Shown here: in pieces, positions 36,477 to 46,150 of the stretch
Position numbering within the stretch: the stretch's first letter is position 1
Layout of the letters: every line of letters starts with the position of its first letter
Assembly: GCA_947502975.1 (NCBI GenBank)
Contig: CANNBV010000008.1
Span: 107,779 to 171,778 of the forward strand
DNA: 64,000 nt
DNA from: an uncultured Flavobacteriaceae bacterium
Lineage (GTDB): Bacteria; Bacteroidota; Bacteroidia; Flavobacteriales; Flavobacteriaceae
Direction of reading: 5' to 3'
Translations under genes and position numbers: made by a program
Notes under the pieces: model-generated
What the model was told of the DNA's origin: nothing
Databases searched by the model: none
Seen by the model: the letters and a program-made list of their open reading frames with translations, nothing else

Positions 36477-36950
36477 TTATTCTTCTTCGTTTGTTGCGTT
36501 AGTTTCAACTGGTGCAGCAACGGCTGGTTTACTTCCGCCTCTTCTACTTCTTCTCGTAGTTTTCTTAGCTTTCTTACCTGCGTTGTAGATCTCATTATAG
36601 TCTACTAACTCAATCATCGCCATATCGGCGTTATCACCTAAACGATTACCTAATTTGATAATTCTGGTGTAACCTCCTGGTCTATCTGCTACTTTTGTAG
36701 CTACATCTCTAAATAGCTCAGTAACTGCTTCTTTTTGTCTTAACTTACTAAACACAATACGTCTGTTATGTGTCGTGTCTACTTTAGATTTAGTTACTAG
36801 AGGCTCTACAAATTGTTTTAAAGCTTTTGCTTTTGCAACCGTAGTGTTAATACGTTTGTGCTCTATTAAAGAACAAGCCATATTAGCTAACATTGCTTTT
36901 CTGTGAGCTGTTTTTCTACCTAAATGGTTGATTTTTTTTCCGTGTCTCAT
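36477..36950 (-). CDS. rplQ: 50S ribosomal protein L17
   Basis: 157 residues. The N-terminus [21 protein letters not shown] and [10 protein letters not shown] mark the L17 family, which binds 23S rRNA at the base of the large subunit. It is longer than E. coli L17 (127) because of a C-terminal tail rich in Lys, Arg, Ala and Glu ([11 protein letters not shown], ending in acidic residues). Such tails are common in Bacteroidota. It is the last gene of the rpsD-rpoA-rplQ unit, 72 bases after rpoA, and is followed by a strong terminator. Confidence 0.97.
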   Translation of the reverse strand: MRHGKKINHLGRKTAHRKAMLANMACSLIEHKRINTTVAKAKALKQFVEPLVTKSKVDTTHNRRIVFSKLRQKEAVTELFRDVATKVADRPGGYTRIIKLGNRLGDNADMAMIELVDYNEIYNAGKKAKKTTRRSRRGGSKPAVAAPVETNATNEEE

Positions 36951-37022
36951 GACCTTTGTTTTAAACTTCTATCTTGCTACCACATCCATTACGGAGAGCA
37001 AACTATAGAAGAGTTGATTAAT

Positions 37023-38015
37023 TTAATCTTTATCTAATTTATATTTGCTTAAATCCATTCCGAAATTCAATCCTTTAACGTGTACAAGCTCTTCAAGCTC
37101 TGTTAAAGATTTTTTACCGAAATTACGGAACTTCATTAAATCGTTTTTATTGAAAGATACTAAGTCTCCTAAAGTATCTACCTCTGCAGCTTTTAAACAG
37201 TTAAGCGCACGAACAGATAAATCCATATCGATTAGCTTAGTTTTAAGTAACTGACGCATGTGAAGTGATTCTTCATCATAAGTTTCAGTTTGTGCAATTT
37301 CATCAGCTTCAAGAGTGATACGCTCGTCAGAGAATAACATGAAGTGGTGAATTAAGGTTTTAGCAGCTTCTGTTAAAGCATCCTGTGGTGTTATTGAACC
37401 ATCAGTAATGATTTCAAAAACTAACTTTTCGTAATCTGTTTTTTGCTCTACACGGTAGTTTTCAATGCTATATTTAACATTTTTTATTGGTGTGTAGATT
37501 GAATCTGTAAAGATTGTTCCCATTGGTGCGGAAGCTTTTTTGTTTTCTTCTGCTGGTACATAACCTCTACCTTTCTCAATAGTGATTTCCATATTGATGC
37601 TCACTTTAGGATCTAAATTACAGATTACCAATTCTGAATTTAATACTTGGAATCCTGAAATAAACTTCTGGAAATCTCCTGCTAATATTTGCTCTTGTCC
37701 TGATATAGAAATTGAAATTGACTCATTGTCAATATCTTCAATTTGTCTCTTAAAACGTACTTGTTTTAAGTTCAAGATCATTTCTGTTACATCTTCTACC
37801 ACACCTGCAATTGTAGAAAATTCGTGGTCAACGCCTTCTATTCTAACCGATGTAATTGCAAAACCTTCTAAGGAAGATAATAAAACTCTTCTAAGTGCAT
37901 TACCAACTGTTAAACCATAACCTGGTTCTAATGGTCTGAATTCGAATTTACCTTCGAAATCAGTAGAATCAATCATGATTACTTTGTCGGGCTTTTGAAA
38001 ATTAAATACTGCCAT
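37023..38015 (-). CDS. rpoA: RNA polymerase alpha subunit
   Basis: 330 residues from [14 protein letters not shown] start at 38093 would add 26 residues unlike RpoA, so ATG 38015 is chosen. The N-terminal dimerisation domain has [18 protein letters not shown] and the C-terminal domain carries [16 protein letters not shown] and [15 protein letters not shown], the helix-hairpin-helix surface that binds UP elements and activators. It follows rpsD by 103 bases and precedes rplQ, the classical alpha-operon end. Core RNA polymerase assembly factor. Confidence 0.98.
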   Translation of the reverse strand: MAVFNFQKPDKVIMIDSTDFEGKFEFRPLEPGYGLTVGNALRRVLLSSLEGFAITSVRIEGVDHEFSTIAGVVEDVTEMILNLKQVRFKRQIEDIDNESISISISGQEQILAGDFQKFISGFQVLNSELVICNLDPKVSINMEITIEKGRGYVPAEENKKASAPMGTIFTDSIYTPIKNVKYSIENYRVEQKTDYEKLVFEIITDGSITPQDALTEAAKTLIHHFMLFSDERITLEADEIAQTETYDEESLHMRQLLKTKLIDMDLSVRALNCLKAAEVDTLGDLVSFNKNDLMKFRNFGKKSLTELEELVHVKGLNFGMDLSKYKLDKD

Positions 38016-38118
38016 AGTGTTGTTCTTCGTTTTAATTGTTACTTGGTTGCGCGGTTTAAAAGTTTGAAGAAGACTAATAAACCCTTTGGCCAAATACCAA
38101 TATGATTAATAGTATATA

Positions 38119-38724
38119 TTATTTAGAATATAATTCGACGATGAATTGCTCGTTAATATTTTCTGGAATTTGAATTCTTGCTGGAACAGAAACATAAGTT
38201 CCAGATTTTGTATCGTTATTCCAAGTAATCCATTCGTAAACGTGACTTGAATTTGATAGTGATCTTTCAATCGCTTCAAGTGATTTTGACTTTTCTCTTA
38301 CTGCAACAACATCTCCTGCTTTTAATTGGTAAGAAGGGATATTCACTAATTCACCATTTACAGTAATGTGTCTATGAGATACTAATTGACGTGCTCCGCT
38401 TCTTGATGGTGAAATTCCCATTCTGAATACTACATTATCTAATCTAGATTCACAAAGTTGTAATAACACCTCACCGGTAATACCTTGAGCAGCTGTTGCT
38501 TTTTTAAATAATCCTCTAAATTGACGCTCTAAAATACCGTATGTATATTTAGCTTTTTGTTTTTCCATTAACTGGATTGCGTATTCAGATTTTTTACCAC
38601 GTCTTCTGTTGTTTCCGTGTTGTCCTGGAGGGTAGTTTCTTTTTTCAAAAGATTTATCTTCTCCGAAGATAGCTTCGCCGAATTTACGAGCGATTTTAGT
38701 TTTAGGACCAGTATATCTTGCCAT
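38119..38724 (-). CDS. rpsD: 30S ribosomal protein S4
   Basis: 201 residues. The N-terminus [20 protein letters not shown] lacks zinc-binding cysteines (C-minus form). The S4 RNA-binding domain is at about 92-155 ([14 protein letters not shown], then [14 protein letters not shown]). It starts 30S assembly by binding the 5' domain of 16S rRNA and in other bacteria represses its own operon. Upstream is a terminator, a promoter and a structured leader, so it is the first gene of its own transcript with rpoA and rplQ. Confidence 0.98.
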   Translation of the reverse strand: MARYTGPKTKIARKFGEAIFGEDKSFEKRNYPPGQHGNNRRRGKKSEYAIQLMEKQKAKYTYGILERQFRGLFKKATAAQGITGEVLLQLCESRLDNVVFRMGISPSRSGARQLVSHRHITVNGELVNIPSYQLKAGDVVAVREKSKSLEAIERSLSNSSHVYEWITWNNDTKSGTYVSVPARIQIPENINEQFIVELYSK

Positions 38725-38737
38725 TTTTAATTGTTTT

Positions 38738-38796
38738 TGAGAGAAGTTATGAATTAAGGTCTTAATCTTATCCTTCGATAACTTAATGTTCTCTCA
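38738..38796 (-). promoter_or_regulatory. Structured leader upstream of rpsD, candidate S4 autoregulatory RNA
   Basis: TGAGAGA (38738-38744) pairs with TCTCTCA (38790-38796), and AGTTAT (38745-38750) pairs with ATAACT (38778-38783), giving 13 base pairs with a 6-base bulge. Within it a small ATTAA/TTAAT hairpin can form. The structure ends 13 bases before the rpsD ATG. Ribosomal leaders for S4 have been proposed in Flavobacteria; a match to that model has not been tested. Confidence 0.6.
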
Positions 38797-38826
38797 TTAA
38801 TACTTGTTTGTTATTTTTTCGGTGTG

Positions 38827-38834
38827 CAAATTTA
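38827..38834 (-). promoter_or_regulatory. Promoter -7 element for rpsD-rpoA-rplQ
   Basis: On the minus strand TAAATTTG, an exact TAnnTTTG, starting just after the T-run of the rpsK terminator. Transcription would start near 38820, giving a leader of about 95 bases. No clear -33 TTG is seen. Confidence 0.55.
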
Positions 38835-38836
38835 TG

Positions 38837-38878
38837 CAAAAAATTAATACCATCTGACAAACAGATGATATTAATTTT
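38837..38878 (-). terminator. Terminator after rpsK
   Basis: On the minus strand AAAATTAATATCATCTG, loop TTTGT, then CAGATGGTATTAATTTTTT. The 17-base stem has one G-U pair and runs into T. It splits the alpha operon between rpsK and rpsD. Confidence 0.85.
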
Positions 38879-38905
38879 CTTATTTTAAACACGTTAAAAA
38901 CGTGA

Positions 38906-39289
38906 TTAAACTCTTCTACGTTTTGGAGGACGACATCCATTGTGTGGTAATGGAGTTACATCAACAATTTCTGTTACTTCAATACCTGCATTATGGATAG
39001 AACGAATAGCAGATTCTCTACCGTTTCCTGGACCTTTAACATACACTTTTACCTTTTTCAACCCTGCCTCTAAAGCTACTCCTGAAGCATCTTCTGCAGC
39101 TAATTGAGCAGCATAAGGTGTGTTTTTCTTAGATCCTCTAAATCCCATTTTCCCAGCAGAAGACCATGAAATTACATCTCCCTTCTTATTGGTTAATGAA
39201 ATGATGATGTTGTTAAAAGAAGCTGTTACGTGAGCTTCTCCAACAGCATCTACTATTACTTTACGTTTTTTTGTACTTGACTTTGCCAT
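38906..39289 (-). CDS. rpsK: 30S ribosomal protein S11
   Basis: 127 residues. [29 protein letters not shown] block and the C-terminal [12 protein letters not shown] are S11 hallmarks. It sits on the platform of the 30S subunit near the mRNA exit. It lies 103 bases after rpsM and is followed by a strong terminator, so it ends the long str-S10-spc transcript in this genome. Confidence 0.98.
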   Translation of the reverse strand: MAKSSTKKRKVIVDAVGEAHVTASFNNIIISLTNKKGDVISWSSAGKMGFRGSKKNTPYAAQLAAEDASGVALEAGLKKVKVYVKGPGNGRESAIRSIHNAGIEVTEIVDVTPLPHNGCRPPKRRRV

Positions 39290-39392
39290 ATTATTTTGTT
39301 CTAGTTGTTAGCTTTAGTTGTTAGAATCCTAAACCTTTCGATTTCGAACAGATTCATCTAACGTCTAAACACTAATGACTAATGTCTAATTA

Positions 39393-39767
39393 TTATTTAG
39401 TTGCCTTTTTCTTGTTAGCAACAGTTTTTCTTCTACCTTTTCTTGTTCTAGAGTTGTTTTTTGTACGTTGTCCTCTTAATGGAAGACCAGCTCTATGACG
39501 AATACCTCTGTAACATCCAATATCCATTAATCGCTTAATGTTTAATTGTGTTTCAGAACGTAATTCACCTTCAATAGTGTAAGATCCAACTGCTTCACGG
39601 ATCGCTCCGATTTCAGCATCTGTCCAATCTTGTACTTTAGTGCTTTCGTCTACTTTAGCAGTTGCTAAAATTTCTTGTGCTCTACTTTTACCTATACCAT
39701 AGATATAAGTTAAAGAGATAACTCCTCTTTTTTGTTTTGGTATGTCTACACCTGCAATTCTTGCCAT
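39393..39767 (-). CDS. rpsM: 30S ribosomal protein S13
   Basis: 124 residues. [23 protein letters not shown] and [20 protein letters not shown] identify S13, a head protein of the 30S that contacts the P-site tRNA and the L5 bridge. The C-terminal tail is very basic ([16 protein letters not shown]). It follows rpmJ by 3 bases. The 103-base gap after it holds imperfect short repeats but no gene. Confidence 0.98.
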   Translation of the reverse strand: MARIAGVDIPKQKRGVISLTYIYGIGKSRAQEILATAKVDESTKVQDWTDAEIGAIREAVGSYTIEGELRSETQLNIKRLMDIGCYRGIRHRAGLPLRGQRTKNNSRTRKGRRKTVANKKKATK

Positions 39768-39770
39768 AAT

Positions 39771-39887
39771 TTACCCTTGTCTTTGTTTAAATCTAGGATT
39801 CTTTTTGTTTATCACGTAAAGTCTACCTTTCCTACGCACAATCTTACAATCTGCGCTTCTTTTTTTAATTGATGCTCTTACTTTCAT
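39771..39887 (-). CDS. rpmJ: 50S ribosomal protein L36 (C-minus type)
   Basis: 38 residues, [19 protein letters not shown] then [18 protein letters not shown]. It has one Cys only and lacks the zinc-binding Cys/His set of the classic L36, so it is the zinc-free (YkgO-like) form. It lies between infA and rpsM, its conserved place at the spc/alpha junction, and ends 3 bases before rpsM. It was read directly from the sequence because it is too short for usual ORF cut-offs. Confidence 0.93.
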   Translation of the reverse strand: MKVRASIKKRSADCKIVRRKGRLYVINKKNPRFKQRQG

Positions 39888-39968
39888 CTTTAATAGTTTA
39901 AAGTTCAAAGTTTAAAGCTTAAAGTTGACCAAACTTGCAACTTATCACTTTATAACTTGTAACTTATT

Positions 39969-40184
39969 TTAATATCTATAAGTTATACGAGCCTTAGTTA
40001 AATCATAAGGACTCATTTCTAATTTCACTTTATCTCCTGGTAATAATTTGATATAGTGCATACGCATCTTACCAGAAATATGTGCTGTCACAATGTGACC
40101 ATTTTCTAACTCAACACGAAACATAGCATTAGATAATGCCTCTATAATTGTTCCGTCTTGTTCTATTGCTGCTTGTTTTGCCAT
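39969..40184 (-). CDS. infA: Translation initiation factor IF-1
   Basis: 71 residues, S1-like OB fold. [19 protein letters not shown] and [20 protein letters not shown] are the conserved IF-1 strands, followed by [20 protein letters not shown]. It occupies the A site of the 30S subunit during initiation. It lies 10 bases after secY. The 81-base gap before rpmJ has short repeated AAAGTT-like words. Confidence 0.98.
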   Translation of the reverse strand: MAKQAAIEQDGTIIEALSNAMFRVELENGHIVTAHISGKMRMHYIKLLPGDKVKLEMSPYDLTKARITYRY

Positions 40185-40194
40185 AATATCTATA

Positions 40195-41547
40195 TTAAGC
40201 TACTGACTTTCTATTTTTACCTGTTTTCATCAAGCCATCATAGTGTCTATTCAACAAATACGAATTAATTTGCTGCATAGTATCAATTGCAACTCCAACC
40301 ATAATTAGTAATGATGTACCTCCAAAAAACAATGCCCAACCTTGTGTTACGTTCATTAGTTTTACTATAAATGCAGGAAATATTGCAATTAGAGCAAGGA
40401 AAATTGAACCTGGCAATGTTATTTGAGACATGATTTTATCTAAATATTCTGAAGTTTCAGAACCTGGACGAATACCTGGAATAAAACCACCACTACGTTT
40501 TAAATCATCGGCCATTTTATTGGTAGGTACTGTAATAGCTGTATAGAAATATGTAAATACAATAATCAATAACGCAAAAATCACATTATACCAAAACCCA
40601 AAGATATCTGCAAAGTTAGTCTGCATCCATAAACCTGCTGCTGTGTCTTTCAAGAAAGACGATCCTCCAATTAATCCTGGCACAAACATAATAGCTTGTG
40701 CAAAAATGATAGGCATTACACCCGATGCATTTAACTTTAAAGGAATATACTGTCTAGATCCGCCAGCTGCAGCTTTTTCATATCCACCAGAAGCGGTGCG
40801 TCTTGCATATTGTACAGCAATTTTTCTAACTGCCATTACTAACATAATTGACGCTAAAATGATAACGAACCAAACTACTAATTCAATTAAAATCATAATT
40901 AAACCACCGTTAGATTCTGTTACTCTAGCTGCATATTCTTGAACAAATGATTGTGGTAATGTAGCTATTATTCCTACCATAATTAATAATGAAATACCAT
41001 TACCAATACCTTTATCAGTAATTTTTTCACCTAACCACATAGCGAAAATACATCCAGTTACTAAAATGATAACAGAAGAAAAATAAAACAATCCACCTGT
41101 TCCTAATAAGAATGCAGATTGAGGAATTCCTAATGCTGGTAAACTTGCCAAATATCCTGGTGCTTGCACCAAACAAATCGCAATTGTTAACCAACGTGTG
41201 ATTTGTGTAATTTTCTTTTGCCCACTTGCACCTTCTTTCTGTAGCTTTTGTAAATAAGGAATAGCAATACCCATTAACTGTACAACAATAGAAGCCGAAA
41301 TGTAAGGCATGATACCAAGCGCAAAAACCGAAGCATTAGCAAAAGCTCCACCAGTAAAGGCATTAAGTAAACCTAATAAACCTCCACCAGCTTTATCAGC
41401 CAAACCGCCTAATTGGGCAGCATCTATACCAGGTAATACAACTTGTGCACCAAATCGATAAACCAATAACAAACTCAACGTAACGATGATTCTGTTTCTT
41501 AGTTCTTCAATTTTCCAAACATTCTTTATTGATTCTATAAATTTCAT
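40195..41547 (-). CDS. secY: Preprotein translocase channel subunit SecY
   Basis: 450 residues with ten membrane segments. [18 protein letters not shown] at the first helix, the plug-region helix with [20 protein letters not shown], and the cytoplasmic loop [20 protein letters not shown] are SecY hallmarks. It forms the channel that works with SecA (27769-31125 here). It sits between rplO and infA, the conserved place in the spc operon, 14 bases after rplO. Confidence 0.98.
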   Translation of the reverse strand: MKFIESIKNVWKIEELRNRIIVTLSLLLVYRFGAQVVLPGIDAAQLGGLADKAGGGLLGLLNAFTGGAFANASVFALGIMPYISASIVVQLMGIAIPYLQKLQKEGASGQKKITQITRWLTIAICLVQAPGYLASLPALGIPQSAFLLGTGGLFYFSSVIILVTGCIFAMWLGEKITDKGIGNGISLLIMVGIIATLPQSFVQEYAARVTESNGGLIMILIELVVWFVIILASIMLVMAVRKIAVQYARRTASGGYEKAAAGGSRQYIPLKLNASGVMPIIFAQAIMFVPGLIGGSSFLKDTAAGLWMQTNFADIFGFWYNVIFALLIIVFTYFYTAITVPTNKMADDLKRSGGFIPGIRPGSETSEYLDKIMSQITLPGSIFLALIAIFPAFIVKLMNVTQGWALFFGGTSLLIMVGVAIDTMQQINSYLLNRHYDGLMKTGKNRKSVA

Positions 41548-41561
41548 ACGTTAATGTATTC

Positions 41562-42014
41562 TTATAAAGTTATAGCTTCTCCTCCTGCAGCTTCAATTGC
41601 AGCTTTAGCTGAAGCAGAAAACTTATGAGCAGATACTTTTAATTTTGATTTCAATTCTCCTCTACCTAATATTTTAACTAGATCATTTTTTCCAGCTAGT
41701 CTATTGGCAAATAAAGTTTCGAAATCTACAGTATCTTTTACTTTTTTATCATCTACTAACGTTTGTAATGTATCCAAGTTTATTGCTTGATACTCTACAC
41801 GGTTAATATTTGTGAAACCAAACTTAGGTACACGTCTTTGTAAAGGCATTTGTCCACCTTCAAATCCTAATTTCTTAGAATATCCCGAACGTGACTTAGC
41901 TCCTTTGTGACCACGCGTAGCAGTACCACCTTTTCCTGAACCTTGTCCGCGACCTACTCGCTTGCCTTGTGTTTTTACCGATCCTTTGGCCGGTTGTAAG
42001 TTACTTAAATCCAT
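41562..42014 (-). CDS. rplO: 50S ribosomal protein L15
   Basis: 150 residues. The Gly/Arg/Lys-rich N-terminus (QGSGKGGTATRGHKG) and GFEGGQMPLQRRVPKFGF are L15 hallmarks. L15 is a late-assembling 50S protein that contacts several 23S domains with its extended N-terminal arm. It lies 16 bases after rpmD and 14 bases before secY in the spc part. Confidence 0.98.
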   Translation of the reverse strand: MDLSNLQPAKGSVKTQGKRVGRGQGSGKGGTATRGHKGAKSRSGYSKKLGFEGGQMPLQRRVPKFGFTNINRVEYQAINLDTLQTLVDDKKVKDTVDFETLFANRLAGKNDLVKILGRGELKSKLKVSAHKFSASAKAAIEAAGGEAITL

Positions 42015-42030
42015 TTTTTTAGTTTATATT

Positions 42031-42210
42031 TTAAGCTTCTTCAACAGAAACTAAATGTGAAACTTTAGCAACCATACCAAGAATATTTGGTGTAGCTTCA
42101 TGCTCTTTTACTTGTCCAATCCTTTTAAGACCTAAAGCTTCTAAAGTTCTTTTTTGTCTTTGCGTACGATTGATAGCGCTTTTAACCTTTGTTACTTTAA
42201 TTTTTCCCAT
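42031..42210 (-). CDS. rpmD: 50S ribosomal protein L30
   Basis: 59 residues: MGKIKVTKVKSAINR, then LEALGLKRIGQVKEHE and a C-terminal VAKVSHLVSVEEA. This is the single L30 fold domain of bacteria. It occupies the conserved rpsE-rpmD-rplO position, 12 bases after rpsE and 16 before rplO. It was read directly from the sequence because it is shorter than common ORF cut-offs. Confidence 0.95.
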   Translation of the reverse strand: MGKIKVTKVKSAINRTQRQKRTLEALGLKRIGQVKEHEATPNILGMVAKVSHLVSVEEA

Positions 42211-42222
42211 CGTTGATAGTTA

Positions 42223-42747
42223 TTAAGCGTTAAAAACTTTCTCAAGTGAAATACCTCTATCTCTTGCAATAGCATTTGCATCTCTTAATTGTAATAAAGC
42301 ATCAAACGTTGCTTTTACTACATTGTGAGGGTTAGATGATCCTTGAGATTTTGATAATACGTCATGTACACCAACTGCTTCAAGAACAGTTCTAACAGCA
42401 CCACCAGCAATTACACCAGTACCGGGAGCAGCAGGAATAATATTTACTCTTGCACCACCATATTTACCTTTTTGCTCGTGAGGTAAAGTTCCTTTTCTAA
42501 TTGGAATGCGTACAAGGTTTTTCTTAGCATCTTCAACAGCCTTTGCAATAGCACTAGCTACATCTTTAGATTTTCCTAAACCTTGACCAACTACTCCGTT
42601 TTCATCTCCAACAACAACTATTGCTGAAAAACCGAATGCTCTACCACCTTTTGTTACTTTTGTAACTCTTTGCACACCAACTAAACGATCTTTAAGATCT
42701 AATCCACCTGGTTTTACTAATTCTGCGCTTTTATATTTTTGATACAT
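42223..42747 (-). CDS. rpsE: 30S ribosomal protein S5
   Basis: 174 residues. The N-terminal double-stranded-RNA-like domain has [20 protein letters not shown], and the C-terminal domain has [20 protein letters not shown] and [15 protein letters not shown]5 helps keep decoding accuracy and mRNA unwinding at the 30S entry. It lies 6 bases after rplR and 12 before rpmD. Confidence 0.98.
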   Translation of the reverse strand: MYQKYKSAELVKPGGLDLKDRLVGVQRVTKVTKGGRAFGFSAIVVVGDENGVVGQGLGKSKDVASAIAKAVEDAKKNLVRIPIRKGTLPHEQKGKYGGARVNIIPAAPGTGVIAGGAVRTVLEAVGVHDVLSKSQGSSNPHNVVKATFDALLQLRDANAIARDRGISLEKVFNA

Positions 42748-42753
42748 AATTTC

Positions 42754-43110
42754 TTAGAATTTTAGTCCTGCTTCTCTAGCGCCTTCGGCTAATGATTTTA
42801 CTCTACCATGATATAAATAACCACCTCTATCAAAAGAAATAGTTTCAACACCAGCTTTTAAAGCTTTTTCTGCAATAGCTTTTCCAACTAAAGCAGCTTT
42901 TTCCTGCTTGTTTCCTTTAGCTTTTGCTATATCTTTATCTCTAGAAGATGCAGCGCTTATGGTTTTGCCAGAAACGTCATCAACTATTTGAGCATAGATT
43001 TCTTTATTACTTCTATAAACAGCTAATCTAGGTCTAGCTTCTGTACCAGAAACAACCTTACGGATTCTGCTTTTAATTCTTAATCTTCTTTGATTTTTTG
43101 TCAATGCCAT
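42754..43110 (-). CDS. rplR: 50S ribosomal protein L18
   Basis: 118 residues. [20 protein letters not shown] at the N-terminus and [20 protein letters not shown] at the C-terminus are the L18 signature. L18 binds 5S rRNA with L5. The gene order rplF-rplR-rpsE is conserved, with gaps of 10 and 6 bases. Nothing unusual is seen. Confidence 0.98.
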   Translation of the reverse strand: MALTKNQRRLRIKSRIRKVVSGTEARPRLAVYRSNKEIYAQIVDDVSGKTISAASSRDKDIAKAKGNKQEKAALVGKAIAEKALKAGVETISFDRGGYLYHGRVKSLAEGAREAGLKF

Positions 43111-43120
43111 AACTCAATTA

Positions 43121-43663
43121 TTAAGCTGATTTACCTGCTTTTCTTCTTAATTCTTCACCAACAAACTTGATTCCTTTTCCTTTGTAAGGCTCTGGCTTAC
43201 GGAAACCACGGATTTTAGCTGCTACTTGACCAACTAATTGTTTATCGTGAGATGTTAATTTAATGATTGGGTTTTTACCTTTTTCAGAAATAGTCTCAAT
43301 CTTTACTTCTGGAGCAATACTCATTACAATGTTATGAGAAAATCCTAAAGCCAAATCTAACTTCTGTCCTTGATTTGATGCTCTATATCCTACACCTACA
43401 AGCTCTAACTCTTTTGTCCATCCTTTAGATACACCTTCAATCATATTGTGCATTAAAGATCTATATAAGCCGTGTTTAGCTTTTTGATCTTTAGTATCAG
43501 AAGATCTTGTTACCCAAACACTACCATCTTCAACTTTAATCTCGATGGAATCATAATTTTGAGTTAATTCTCCTAATTTTCCTTTTACGCTTACTACTCC
43601 TTCTTTAACGTCTACTGTTACGCCTTCAGGAATTGCTACCGGGTTATTTCCTATTCTACTCAT
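43121..43663 (-). CDS. rplF: 50S ribosomal protein L6
   Basis: 180 residues, two repeated alpha-beta domains. MSRIGNNPVAIPEGVTV starts the first, ELVGVGYRASNQGQKLDLAL begins the second, and PEPYKGKGIKFVGEELRRKA is the C-terminal L6 signature. L6 lies near the sarcin-ricin loop and the elongation-factor site. It follows rpsH by 15 bases. Confidence 0.98.
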   Translation of the reverse strand: MSRIGNNPVAIPEGVTVDVKEGVVSVKGKLGELTQNYDSIEIKVEDGSVWVTRSSDTKDQKAKHGLYRSLMHNMIEGVSKGWTKELELVGVGYRASNQGQKLDLALGFSHNIVMSIAPEVKIETISEKGKNPIIKLTSHDKQLVGQVAAKIRGFRKPEPYKGKGIKFVGEELRRKAGKSA

Positions 43664-43678
43664 CTCTTTCTCCCTTTT

Positions 43679-44077
43679 TTAGTATACGTAACATAATACT
43701 TCACCACCAACATTGTCTCTTTGTGCTTGTTTACCAGTCATTACACCGTGGGATGTAGAAACAATGGCAATACCAAGACCATTAAGTACTCTAGGTAGTT
43801 CTTTAGCTCCAGCATACTTACGTAAACCTGGCGTACTAATACGTTGAATTTTCTTGATTACAGGCTCTTTAGTTTCTTTGTTGTACTTAAGTGCTATTTT
43901 GATAGTACCTTGTACAGTAGAATCGTCGAACTTGTAACTTAAAATATATCCTTGCTCGAATAATATTTTTGTGATGTCTTTCTTTAAGTTAGATGCAGGT
44001 ATTTCTACCACTCTGTGGTTAGCTCTAATTGCATTTCTAACTCTCGTAAGATAATCCGCTATTGGATCTGAATACAT
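43679..44077 (-). CDS. rpsH: 30S ribosomal protein S8
   Basis: 132 residues. DPIADYLTRVRNAIRANHR at the N-terminus and GIAIVSTSHGVMTGKQAQRD plus GGEVLCYVY at the C-terminus identify S8. S8 binds the central domain of 16S rRNA and represses the spc operon in E. coli; whether it does so here is unknown. The gap from rpsN is 74 bases, larger than most in this cluster, with no clear structure. Confidence 0.98.
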   Translation of the reverse strand: MYSDPIADYLTRVRNAIRANHRVVEIPASNLKKDITKILFEQGYILSYKFDDSTVQGTIKIALKYNKETKEPVIKKIQRISTPGLRKYAGAKELPRVLNGLGIAIVSTSHGVMTGKQAQRDNVGGEVLCYVY

Positions 44078-44151
44078 ATTTATTAATTTGCGGTAATGGT
44101 TTTCAATACTGTCTTTCAGATTGAACCTTCTACCAATTTATAATTCGTTTT

Positions 44152-44421
44152 TTACCAACTTGCTTTTTTAACACCTGGGATTAACCCTTGGTTAGCCATT
44201 TCTCTAAAAGTAACACGAGAGATACCAAACGTTCTCATGTAACCTTTAGGTCTACCAGTTAGTTTACATCTATTATGCTGACGTATAGGAGATGCATTTT
44301 TTGGTAACTTCTGTAATGCTTCATAATCACCAGCTTCTTTTAAAGCTTTACGTTTTTCAGCATACTTGGCTACTGTTTTAGCTCTTTTTACCTCACGGGC
44401 TTTCATTGATTCTTTAGCCAT
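44152..44421 (-). CDS. rpsN: 30S ribosomal protein S14 (C-minus type)
   Basis: 89 residues. The C-terminal half has [20 protein letters not shown] and [18 protein letters not shown]. It has no CxxC pairs, so this is the zinc-independent long form. S14 is in the 30S head near S3 and S10. It lies 3 bases after rplE and 74 before rpsH. Confidence 0.98.
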   Translation of the reverse strand: MAKESMKAREVKRAKTVAKYAEKRKALKEAGDYEALQKLPKNASPIRQHNRCKLTGRPKGYMRTFGISRVTFREMANQGLIPGVKKASW

Positions 44422-44424
44422 AAC

Positions 44425-44976
44425 TTAGTTCTTTTTAAAAGGTACTCCTAGTTCAGTTAATAATGATTTTGCTTCTTTATCAGTTTCTGCAGAAGTTACA
44501 AATGTAATATCCATACCTGAGATTTTATTTACCTTATCGATATTAATCTCTGGAAATATAATTTGCTCAGTAACTCCTAAATTGTAGTTACCTCTTCCGT
44601 CAAAACCTGTAGCTTTAATTCCGTTAAAATCTCTAACACGCGGAAGTGCTGAAGTTACTAAACGGTCTAAAAACTCATACATTCTTTCACCTCGTAAAGT
44701 TACTTTTACGCCAATTGGCATACCTTTACGTAATTTAAAAGATGCAACGTCTTTTTTAGACATTGTAGCAACGGCTTTTTGTCCAGATATCATTGTTAAT
44801 TCTTCCAAAGCATGGTCAATTAACTTCTTGTCTGCAACTGCTGCTCCAACCCCTTTAGATATTACTATCTTTTGTAGTTTTGGAACTTGCATTACATTTT
44901 TATATCCAAATTCGTCTGTAAGAGCTGCAATTACTTTGCTTTTATACTCTTCTTTAAGTCTAGGTGAATATGCCAT
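44425..44976 (-). CDS. rplE: 50S ribosomal protein L5
   Basis: 183 residues. [40 protein letters not shown] and [19 protein letters not shown] are L5 motifs. L5 binds 5S rRNA with L18 and forms an intersubunit bridge with S13. It lies 2 bases after rplX and 3 before rpsN. Confidence 0.98.
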   Translation of the reverse strand: MAYSPRLKEEYKSKVIAALTDEFGYKNVMQVPKLQKIVISKGVGAAVADKKLIDHALEELTMISGQKAVATMSKKDVASFKLRKGMPIGVKVTLRGERMYEFLDRLVTSALPRVRDFNGIKATGFDGRGNYNLGVTEQIIFPEINIDKVNKISGMDITFVTSAETDKEAKSLLTELGVPFKKN

Positions 44977-44978
44977 AA

Positions 44979-45290
44979 CTATATTACTTCATTAGATTTT
45001 ACTGAAAATCTTACTTTCTTATCACCTTCCATTTTATATCCAACTCTAGTTGTTTCTCCGTTTGAAGTCAACAACGACAAGTTAGACACATGAATAGGTG
45101 CTTCTTTTTCTACGATCCCTCCTTGAGGATTTTGTGCACTTGGTTTAGTATGTTTCTTCACCATATTTACACCCTCAACAATCGCTTTGTTCTTGTCTAT
45201 TAATACCTGTTGTACTTTACCTTCAGATCCTTTATGATCTCCAGCAATTACTTTTACGGTATCTCCAGTTTTTATTTTAAGCTTTCCCAT
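44979..45290 (-). CDS. rplX: 50S ribosomal protein L24
   Basis: 103 residues. The N-terminal KOW motif reads [20 protein letters not shown], and [20 protein letters not shown] is the family's central signature. L24 begins 50S assembly and borders the exit tunnel. It lies 15 bases after rplN and 2 before rplE. Confidence 0.98.
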   Translation of the reverse strand: MGKLKIKTGDTVKVIAGDHKGSEGKVQQVLIDKNKAIVEGVNMVKKHTKPSAQNPQGGIVEKEAPIHVSNLSLLTSNGETTRVGYKMEGDKKVRFSVKSNEVI

Positions 45291-45305
45291 CTTAATATTT
45301 CTGTA

Positions 45306-45674
45306 TTAAAGCACCTCTGGCGCTAATGATACAATCTTCATGAATTGTTTGTCACGAAGTTCTCTTGCAACAGGTCCAAAAACACGTGTTCCTCTCATTT
45401 CACCTGTTGGGTTTAAAAGTACACAAGCATTGTCGTCAAATCTTATATAAGATCCGTCTGGACGTCTTACTTCTTTTGTTGTACGAACAACAACTGCTGT
45501 AGAAACTGCTTTTTTCTTAATGTTTCCATTAGGAGTTGCATCTTTAACAGAAACAACTATTTTATCTCCTACAGAAGCGTATCGTCTTTTAGTTCCTCCT
45601 AAAACACGAATAACTAAAACTTCTTTTGCTCCAGTATTGTCAGCTACTTTAATTCTTGATTCTTGTTGTAACAT
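45306..45674 (-). CDS. rplN: 50S ribosomal protein L14
   Basis: 122 residues. [20 protein letters not shown] and the L14 signature with [19 protein letters not shown] are clear, and the C-terminus ends [20 protein letters not shown]14 joins the L19/intersubunit face near h14. It lies 2 bases after rpsQ and 15 before rplX. Confidence 0.98.
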   Translation of the reverse strand: MLQQESRIKVADNTGAKEVLVIRVLGGTKRRYASVGDKIVVSVKDATPNGNIKKKAVSTAVVVRTTKEVRRPDGSYIRFDDNACVLLNPTGEMRGTRVFGPVARELRDKQFMKIVSLAPEVL

Positions 45675-45676
45675 AA

Positions 45677-45934
45677 TTATTTAGCTCTTTCTAGGATTTC
45701 TACTAATCTCCAGCACTTAGATTTACTCATAGGTCTTGTTTCCATGATCTTTACAGTATCTCCTTCGTTGCAGTCGTTTTTCTCGTCGTGCGCTACGTAC
45801 TTTTTTGTTTTAAGTACGAATTTACCATACATAGGGTGCTTTACTTTTTTCACCTCAGAAACCACAATAGATTTCTGCATTTTGTTACTTGTAACAACTC
45901 CTATACGTTCTTTTCTTAAATTTCTTGTTTCCAT
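45677..45934 (-). CDS. rpsQ: 30S ribosomal protein S17
   Basis: 85 residues, OB fold. [20 protein letters not shown] and [20 protein letters not shown] are the S17 signature. It binds the 5' domain of 16S rRNA early in 30S assembly. It lies 12 bases after rpmC and 2 before rplN. Confidence 0.98.
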   Translation of the reverse strand: METRNLRKERIGVVTSNKMQKSIVVSEVKKVKHPMYGKFVLKTKKYVAHDEKNDCNEGDTVKIMETRPMSKSKCWRLVEILERAK

Positions 45935-45946
45935 CTTTCAGCAGAA

Positions 45947-46141
45947 TTATTGTGAATCTCTTTTAGTTAATTCAGTCGCAATTCTAGCTACCGTTCTTCT
46001 TAATGAACGTAACTGAATTGGGTTTTCTAAAGGAGATATTGCATGAGACAATTTAAGGTCTGAATAACTCTTTTTAGTTTCACCAAGTTTTTCTTGTAAC
46101 TCAGCTACAGATAATTCTTTAATTTCTGATTGTTTCATCAT
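45947..46141 (-). CDS. rpmC: 50S ribosomal protein L29
   Basis: 64 residues, two long helices: KQSEIKELSVAELQEKLGET and NPIQLRSLRRTVARIATEL. The start is MM, so 46141 or 46138 is the first codon. L29 is at the tunnel exit, where SRP and trigger factor dock. It lies 9 bases after rplP and 12 before rpsQ. Confidence 0.97.
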   Translation of the reverse strand: MMKQSEIKELSVAELQEKLGETKKSYSDLKLSHAISPLENPIQLRSLRRTVARIATELTKRDSQ

Positions 46142-46150
46142 CTTAAATTA

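Noticed and set aside
37582..37920. Plus-strand open frame of 112 codons inside rpoA
   Set aside because: It lies antisense to highly conserved RpoA sequence with no recognisable protein content.
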